This document shows positions 59,458 through 64,000 of a stretch of 64,000 nucleotides of DNA, piece by piece. Within the stretch, counting starts at the first letter, position 1, and each line of letters opens with the position of its first letter. The notes below the pieces were generated by a model that searched no databases, was not told where the DNA came from, and saw only the letters and a list, made by a program, of their open reading frames with translations. Made by a program: the position numbers and the translations under genes. Origin of the DNA: Pedobacter alluvionis (GTDB lineage: Bacteria > Bacteroidota > Bacteroidia > Sphingobacteriales > Sphingobacteriaceae); the NCBI RefSeq assembly GCF_003664035.1, contig NZ_RCCK01000015.1:310001-374000 (forward strand). The letters are read 5' to 3'.

Positions 59458-60450
59458 TCAATAAACAGGTAACTTCAGAGTACTCTCCACAAAACTTTCA
59501 ATAGCTTCTTCTACTCCTGGCAAATCTTTCGAAGTAATATAAGATCCCATTACATGGTTTCCTGCATTGGGTATAGCTAATTTTCTCTTTAAATTATTAG
59601 GCGTCCCCAATTCATCGAACATTTTCAGCATGGCATCTACCCGGACTACAGGATCCTGTTCCAACTCATTTTTATAATAATAAAGCAATAAAACGGGTTG
59701 TTTTACCTTTTTAAAGGTTGGTTTCAGCATGCTGCTTTCAATAAATTCTTCCAGCTCTACCAGCGATTCCAACCGGTAATTGGTGTACCAGTATTTTTTG
59801 TATTCGTCGGTGCGGTCGTCTACTTTACGTTCATCGCCACCTACTACTTTACGGGCAATCTGTAAGCCCCAGGGATTGTTCAGGAGCCAGGCATTTTTAT
59901 CGTTGATGGCTACATTTGGCGACATTAAAATTAAACTGTTAATTTCTGGATAGGTTGCCGCTAATTTTAAAGCCACCGTTCCGCCGGTAGAGGTACCCAC
60001 TAAAATTATTTTTTTGCCTAGTTTTTTACCAATGGCATAGGCCTGTTTGCTGGTTTCCCAAAGGCGGTCGGCTGTAAAGTATTGCATGGGTGCCAGGGTA
60101 TCAATTCCGTGATCGGCCAGACGGGCGAGGTATAAATTGGCGTGTAATTGCTTGGCTAAATTTAAGTGTACCGGGTTGCCTTCTGTTTTTGATGCCGAAA
60201 AACCATGTAAATACACAACGGCATATTCGGTTTGCTGGTGGAGGCTATCAGCCCATACAATTTCAGCTTCGTTGCCGGGTTTTATTTTATGCATGGATTC
60301 GATACTGGCTACATAACTGTCCAGGTCTTCCAGATCGGGTACTTTGGTCAGTTCCTCACTAAATACCGGTTTTTTGGGTTTTGGTCCTAACAAATAACCC
60401 GCAATAATGAATGCCGAAAGGCCTATAATTACTTTGTAGCGTTTTTTCAT
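59458..60450 (-). CDS. Membrane-anchored alpha/beta hydrolase
   Basis: A 330-residue protein. A short N-terminal hydrophobic helix (about 5-22) anchors it to the membrane. The hydrolase core shows the oxyanion segment YLHGFSASK, the nucleophile elbow GTSTGG (about 150-155), and a late His in NAGNHVMGS. It is probably an esterase/lipase or a monoacylglycerol-lipase-like enzyme. The substrate is unknown. No operon partner. Confidence 0.85.
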   Translation of the reverse strand: MKKRYKVIIGLSAFIIAGYLLGPKPKKPVFSEELTKVPDLEDLDSYVASIESMHKIKPGNEAEIVWADSLHQQTEYAVVYLHGFSASKTEGNPVHLNLAKQLHANLYLARLADHGIDTLAPMQYFTADRLWETSKQAYAIGKKLGKKIILVGTSTGGTVALKLAATYPEINSLILMSPNVAINDKNAWLLNNPWGLQIARKVVGGDERKVDDRTDEYKKYWYTNYRLESLVELEEFIESSMLKPTFKKVKQPVLLLYYYKNELEQDPVVRVDAMLKMFDELGTPNNLKRKLAIPNAGNHVMGSYITSKDLPGVEEAIESFVESTLKLPVY

Positions 60451-60579
60451 GCCATTAAATATTAGTTTAAATGTAAAATTTGAATTTAAATAAAGCTAAT
60501 TTTTAGGGGAATTAATTATCGCTTTGAGGGGTCTTTTTACCTGCACTGCCCCATCATGTTAAACCTGATAGCGCCAAAT

Positions 60580-60617
60580 AGCCCACAGCCCGAAGCATGA
60601 GGGCGAGGACTATGGGC
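60580..60617. repeat. Imperfect inverted repeat (AGCCCACAG...CTATGGGC)
   Basis: It lies in the gap before the prenyl synthase. I recall similar sequence from Pedobacter intergenic DNA. It weakens any start upstream of ATG 60741. Confidence 0.4.
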
Positions 60618-60711
60618 AATAGCAGGAGCAAAGATGTTAAAGATTGCTATCCTTTGCTTTTCAAATCCTTAATAATAAGATTGCAGATTACCTTTTTATG
60701 GGAAATTAGCT

Positions 60712-60719
60712 TAAGTTTG
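60712..60719 (+). promoter_or_regulatory. -7 box of the prenyl synthase gene
   Basis: TAAGTTTG, perfect TAnnTTTG, 21 nt before ATG 60741. It decides against the in-frame ATG at 60597. Confidence 0.6.
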
Positions 60720-60740
60720 CAATCAAAATTTTTCGACTTA

Positions 60741-61712
60741 ATGCCGGGAATCGAACAGATAAAAACACCTATAGCTGCTGATATTAAAGCGTTTGAAAAG
60801 ACCTTTAAAGAATCTATGCATAGCGACGCACCGTTGCTGGATAGGATTACCCATTATATTGTAAAGCAAAAAGGCAAACAAATGCGGCCGATGTTCGTAT
60901 TTTTTGCGGCTAAACTATGCGGTGGAATTACAGAATCAACTCATCGCGGAGCTGCTTTGGTAGAGCTTTTACATACAGCCACTTTGGTGCATGATGATGT
61001 GGTAGACAATGCTTATGAACGCCGTGGCTTTTTCTCCATCAACGCTTTATGGAAAAATAAAATTGCCGTTTTGGTTGGAGATTACTTATTGGCTAAAGGA
61101 TTATTACTTTCGGTAAACAATAACGAACACCGTTTGTTACAAATTGTATCGGAAGCGGTGAAACAGATGAGTGAAGGCGAACTGCTGCAGGTAGAAAAGG
61201 TACGGAGAATGGACATTTCGGAAGATTTATATTTTGATGTGATCCGCCAGAAAACTGCTTCTTTAATCGCTTCTTGTTGTGCTGCGGGTGCTGCTTCGGC
61301 AGGTGCGAATGATGAAACGATAGAAAAAATGCGTCTGTTTGGCGAAAAAGTTGGGATTGCCTTTCAGATTAAGGACGATACCTTCGATTTTGGAACTGAT
61401 GATGTTGGTAAACCTTTGGGTATTGATATTAAGGAGAAGAAAGTAACCTTGCCTTTAATTTATGCCTTAAATAAAGCCGATAAAACTGAGCGTAAAAAAA
61501 TGATCAACCTGGTGAAAAACCATCAGGACGATCCGGTTAAGATACAACAGATTATTGATTTTGTAAATTCGCACCAGGGTGTGTATTATGCCAATGAGAA
61601 AATGTTGGAGTACCAGAATCAAGCATTTGATATTCTGCATAGTTTTGATGCAGGTGAGGCCAGAACAGGTTTAGAACAACTTGTACTCTATACCACTGAA
61701 CGTAAAAAATAA
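60741..61712 (+). CDS. Polyprenyl (octaprenyl-type) diphosphate synthase
   Basis: A 323-residue trans-prenyltransferase that chains isopentenyl diphosphates, probably for the menaquinone side chain. The two Asp-rich motifs are DDVVD (about 85-89) and DDTFD (about 212-216). GKQMRP and the RQKTASL segment bind the substrates. ATG 60741 gives the common MPGIEQIKTPIAADI start, and the promoter at 60712 excludes the longer frame. Its stop overlaps the terC start (TAATG). Confidence 0.92.
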   Translation: MPGIEQIKTPIAADIKAFEKTFKESMHSDAPLLDRITHYIVKQKGKQMRPMFVFFAAKLCGGITESTHRGAALVELLHTATLVHDDVVDNAYERRGFFSINALWKNKIAVLVGDYLLAKGLLLSVNNNEHRLLQIVSEAVKQMSEGELLQVEKVRRMDISEDLYFDVIRQKTASLIASCCAAGAASAGANDETIEKMRLFGEKVGIAFQIKDDTFDFGTDDVGKPLGIDIKEKKVTLPLIYALNKADKTERKKMINLVKNHQDDPVKIQQIIDFVNSHQGVYYANEKMLEYQNQAFDILHSFDAGEARTGLEQLVLYTTERKK

Positions 61713-62767
61713 TGGGTAACGAATTACTTTTTAGCTTAGGTTTTCTTCTTTTTATTGTACTGATTCTTGCTTTGGACCTTGGTCTTTTTAGCAGGAAAGA
61801 GCATGTAGTGAGTTTAAAACAAGCGGGGATAATGAGTTTGATTATGGTGGCCCTGGCCGTCGGCTTTTATTTTATCCTGCTAACTGAAGGGCACCAGCTA
61901 CATGGAATTAAAGATTTTGCCCACCTGCAAGAGATTGTAACCAAACACCAGCACCACATAAAATTAATTCCGGGAGATTTTGAAGGAAGTTTGGCGGTTT
62001 ATAAACAAAACCTCGGACTGGAGTTTTTAACGGGTTATGTAATTGAGTATGCACTTTCGGTAGATAATATATTTGTTATTGTGCTCATTTTCTCTGCATT
62101 TGCGGTTGAAGAAAAATATTATCACAGGGTATTGTTCTGGGGGATATTGGGCGCCATCATTATGCGTTTCATCTTCATTTTTGTAGGCGCTGCATTAATT
62201 ACAAAATTTGCCTGGATACTTTACATTTTCGGTGCTTTCCTGGTGTTTACAGGAATAAAGATGTTTTTCAGCAAGGAAGGAGATGATAAAATTGATCCGG
62301 AAAACCACCCTGTGGTGAAATGGGCTTCGAAAATATTTTCCATTCACCCAAAATACGAGGGTAAGAACTTCTTTGTTAAAATAGACCATAAAAGAATGGT
62401 TACGCCATTGTTTTTGGTGTTGTTGATTGTCGAATTTACCGATCTTTTATTTGCTGTGGATTCTATCCCGGCTATTTTTGCAGTAACTAAAGATCCTTAT
62501 ATTGTATTTTTCTCTAATATTTTTGCCATCATGGGCTTGCGATCTATGTTCTTTTTACTGGTAAATATTATTCATAAATTCCATTATTTAAAAACCGGAT
62601 TAGCATTTTTACTGGCTTTTATTGGTGTAAAAATGCTAGGACATACTTATCTGGAGAAATGGGGTTTCACCACTGAGCATTCACTGATTGTGATTTTAAG
62701 CATCCTCGTGATCAGCATTGTTGCTTCTTTGGTTTTTCCGAAGAAAAAGGTACATGTAAAACCTTAG
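61712..62767 (+). CDS. TerC-family integral membrane protein
   Basis: A 351-residue protein with seven to nine hydrophobic helices. The TerC/Alx signature is visible as LGLEFLTGYVIEYALSVDN and in the second half as FTDLLFAVDSIPAIFAVT; the Asp residues in these helices are thought to bind metal. Alx/TerC proteins export manganese and support metal loading of exported proteins. The one-base overlap with the prenyl synthase stop means coupled translation, with no obvious functional link. Confidence 0.93.
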   Translation: MGNELLFSLGFLLFIVLILALDLGLFSRKEHVVSLKQAGIMSLIMVALAVGFYFILLTEGHQLHGIKDFAHLQEIVTKHQHHIKLIPGDFEGSLAVYKQNLGLEFLTGYVIEYALSVDNIFVIVLIFSAFAVEEKYYHRVLFWGILGAIIMRFIFIFVGAALITKFAWILYIFGAFLVFTGIKMFFSKEGDDKIDPENHPVVKWASKIFSIHPKYEGKNFFVKIDHKRMVTPLFLVLLIVEFTDLLFAVDSIPAIFAVTKDPYIVFFSNIFAIMGLRSMFFLLVNIIHKFHYLKTGLAFLLAFIGVKMLGHTYLEKWGFTTEHSLIVILSILVISIVASLVFPKKKVHVKP

Positions 62768-62780
62768 TTTTATAGTTTTT

Positions 62781-62863
62781 GTCATTCTGAGCGCAGCGAA
62801 GAATCTTTGACTACTATAGAAAGGTGTTTCGCAGGTTGCAGATGCTTCGTGCCTCAGCATGAC
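62781..62863. repeat. GTCATTCTGAGCG-type repeat
   Basis: GTCATTCTGAGCGCAGCGAAGAATC...GCCTCAGCATGAC, ends inverted; same superfamily as the GTCATTTCGA elements. Confidence 0.75.
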
Positions 62864-62955
62864 AGCATGTTATAGGTTACTCAAAAGCAAAATAAACGTT
62901 ACAGCTGGCAATCTCTATCTAAAATTTGTACTTTCAGCAGATATAACTAAACCTA

Positions 62956-64000
62956 ATGAAATACCTTTTCTCCACCGTCCTTCTTTGCACCACTTTGTTT
63001 GCCAATGCACAAGATAAATTTGGCGATGTTTTTGCCAAAATCAATACTGATGTACAACAAAACTCAAGAGCTTATCAAACCTTAAAATATGAAACCGAAA
63101 CCATCGGTCACCGTTTAACAGGCTCTGCAAACGGGGCAAAGGCTGAGCAATATGTTTTCGATTTATTAAAATCTTATGGTTGCGAGGTGAAATTTCAACC
63201 ATTTGAAGTAGAAAGCTGGGCAAGAAAAACGATCAATGTAGAAATTGGTGCTGATAAAAATAGTCTGACCAAAATGAAGGCCGTTACACTGGCGCATTCG
63301 CCGGTAAGTGCGGATGTTACAGGTGAAATTGTAGACGCTGGTAACGGATTGGAAGCAGATTATCAGGCCAGTCCTGAAAAATTTAAAGGTAAAATTGCTT
63401 TGATTTATCTGGGTGTGTTACCAGGCTCTCCTGCAGGAACGAAATCATTACACCGCTCTGAAAAAACTGCTATTGCCACAAAATATGGTGCCATTGGTGT
63501 AATTATTATCAATACGGTAAAAGATGGTGTGCTTTTAACCGGAACTGCTTCGGTAACGGGTAAACTGATTCCAATACCTGCGGTTTGTATCGGTTTGGAA
63601 GATGGAATGGCTTTGAAAGAGAAAATTAAATCGCAGTCGCAAATGGCGCATATTGCCATGACGAATTTTTCGGGTTTGATCAAAGCCCGCAATGTAGTGG
63701 CTACCTTTAAAGGAACTGAACTGCCAAAAGATAAAATTGTAGTTGGTGGGCATTTAGATAGCTGGGATTTGGCAACTGGTGCTATCGACAATGGGATCGG
63801 CTCTTTCGCCATTTTGGATATGGCACGAACGTTTAAAAAACTGAATTTAAAAACCAAGCGTACTGTAGAGTTTGTATTGTTTATGGGCGAGGAGCAAGGT
63901 TTGCTGGGTTCTAAAGCCTATATCGACCAGGCTAAAAAAGAGGGAACCTTAAATCAGGTAAAGTTTATGCTGAACTACGATATGACCAACGATCCGAAAG
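62956..64000 (+). CDS. Secreted M28-family peptidase with PA domain, 3' end outside the window
   Basis: The first 348 codons are present, starting ATGAAATAC (signal peptide MKYLFSTVLLCTTLFANAQ). A PA-type insert (about 120-225, KGKIALIYLGVLPGSPAG) lies before the catalytic M28 core. Zinc/catalytic residues: HLDSWDLATGAIDNGIG (about 266-282) and GEEQGLLGS (about 313-321). This layout is like carboxypeptidase Q/aminopeptidases. It is separate from the M28 lipoprotein at 26080, which is cyclase-like. Confidence 0.88.
   Translation, partial: MKYLFSTVLLCTTLFANAQDKFGDVFAKINTDVQQNSRAYQTLKYETETIGHRLTGSANGAKAEQYVFDLLKSYGCEVKFQPFEVESWARKTINVEIGADKNSLTKMKAVTLAHSPVSADVTGEIVDAGNGLEADYQASPEKFKGKIALIYLGVLPGSPAGTKSLHRSEKTAIATKYGAIGVIIINTVKDGVLLTGTASVTGKLIPIPAVCIGLEDGMALKEKIKSQSQMAHIAMTNFSGLIKARNVVATFKGTELPKDKIVVGGHLDSWDLATGAIDNGIGSFAILDMARTFKKLNLKTKRTVEFVLFMGEEQGLLGSKAYIDQAKKEGTLNQVKFMLNYDMTNDPK

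Noticed and set aside
1..64000. tRNA, rRNA or riboswitch
   Set aside because: I looked through the gaps for T-loop (GGTTCGAATCC-like) and known riboswitch core sequences and saw none. Only palindromic repeats, promoters and terminators fill the gaps. A tRNAscan-SE and Infernal run would settle it.

Overview
The window looks like a chromosomal segment of a Bacteroidota bacterium of the Sphingobacteriaceae, most like Pedobacter. The DNA is AT-rich. Promoters carry the Bacteroidota -7 box TAnnTTTG, usually about 19-20 bp downstream of a TTTG. Shine-Dalgarno sequences are mostly absent. The gene content also fits: tandem FKBP lipoproteins, bacillithiol enzymes, LipA, BshA, and a double-glycine leader peptide of the Bacteroidota type. 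The genus is my inference, not a database result.

Layout. 1-3.5 kb: the first codons of ndk, divergent from a DHH phosphoesterase, then two tandem FKBP prolyl isomerase lipoproteins. 3.8-6.3 kb: a CYTH protein and a secreted GH20 hexosaminidase. 7.2-13.7 kb (minus strand): a six-gene catabolic operon (ethanolamine-type permease, glutamine-synthetase-like ligase, iron alcohol dehydrogenase, class I amidotransferase, aldehyde dehydrogenase, small unknown protein). Together these read as a gamma-glutamylation route for ethanolamine or a related amine. 13.9-19.1 kb: M48 protease, YiaA-type membrane protein, NAD(P)HX repair enzyme and an AIM24 protein. 19.1-20.2 kb: a gene-free stretch with a MITE-like element and the decayed 3' end of a second AIM24 copy. 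20.3-25.9 kb: anti-sigma/ECF sigma pair, lipA, a GNAT gene bracketed by hairpins, cysS and an Asp/Glu racemase. 26-30.6 kb: M28 peptidase or glutaminyl cyclase, SnoaL-like protein, a glycerophosphodiesterase homologue lacking its catalytic histidines, a small His-rich membrane protein, a TPR protein and a truncated DinB gene.

30.8-38.6 kb: MoxR ATPase plus two SurA-like chaperones, one without a PPIase domain; an unknown gene with rdgB; a ParE-type toxin-antitoxin pair; an OstA/LptA-like protein; and a double-glycine leader peptide with four cysteines. 38.6-42.5 kb: tilS, a PH-like membrane protein, bshA and a J-domain/KTSC fusion. 42.7-49.4 kb: PhyH, SRPBCC and lactonase genes, a pseudouridine synthase with a very long repetitive disordered N-terminus, a lytic transglycosylase and an FNR/2Fe-2S reductase. 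49.5-64 kb: a broken RhuM gene carrying a 41-bp palindrome, an OMPLA-like outer-membrane protein, uvrA, tatD, ansA, an MBL-rhodanese fusion next to ypdA (bacillithiol/persulfide chemistry), an alpha/beta hydrolase, a polyprenyl synthase coupled to a TerC protein, and the start of an M28 peptidase.

Intergenic spaces are crowded with several families of short palindromic repeats (GTCATTTCGA type, CACAGAT type, TTTGTAA-loop REP type and others). One 110-bp repeat has compensatory changes in its hairpin. I saw no rRNA, tRNA, CRISPR array or intact insertion sequence. The most interesting observations are the amine-utilisation operon, a set of genes whose -7 box ends exactly 4 nt before the start codon (candidate leaderless mRNAs), the pseudo-phosphodiesterase, the orphan GG-leader peptide and the covarying repeat.
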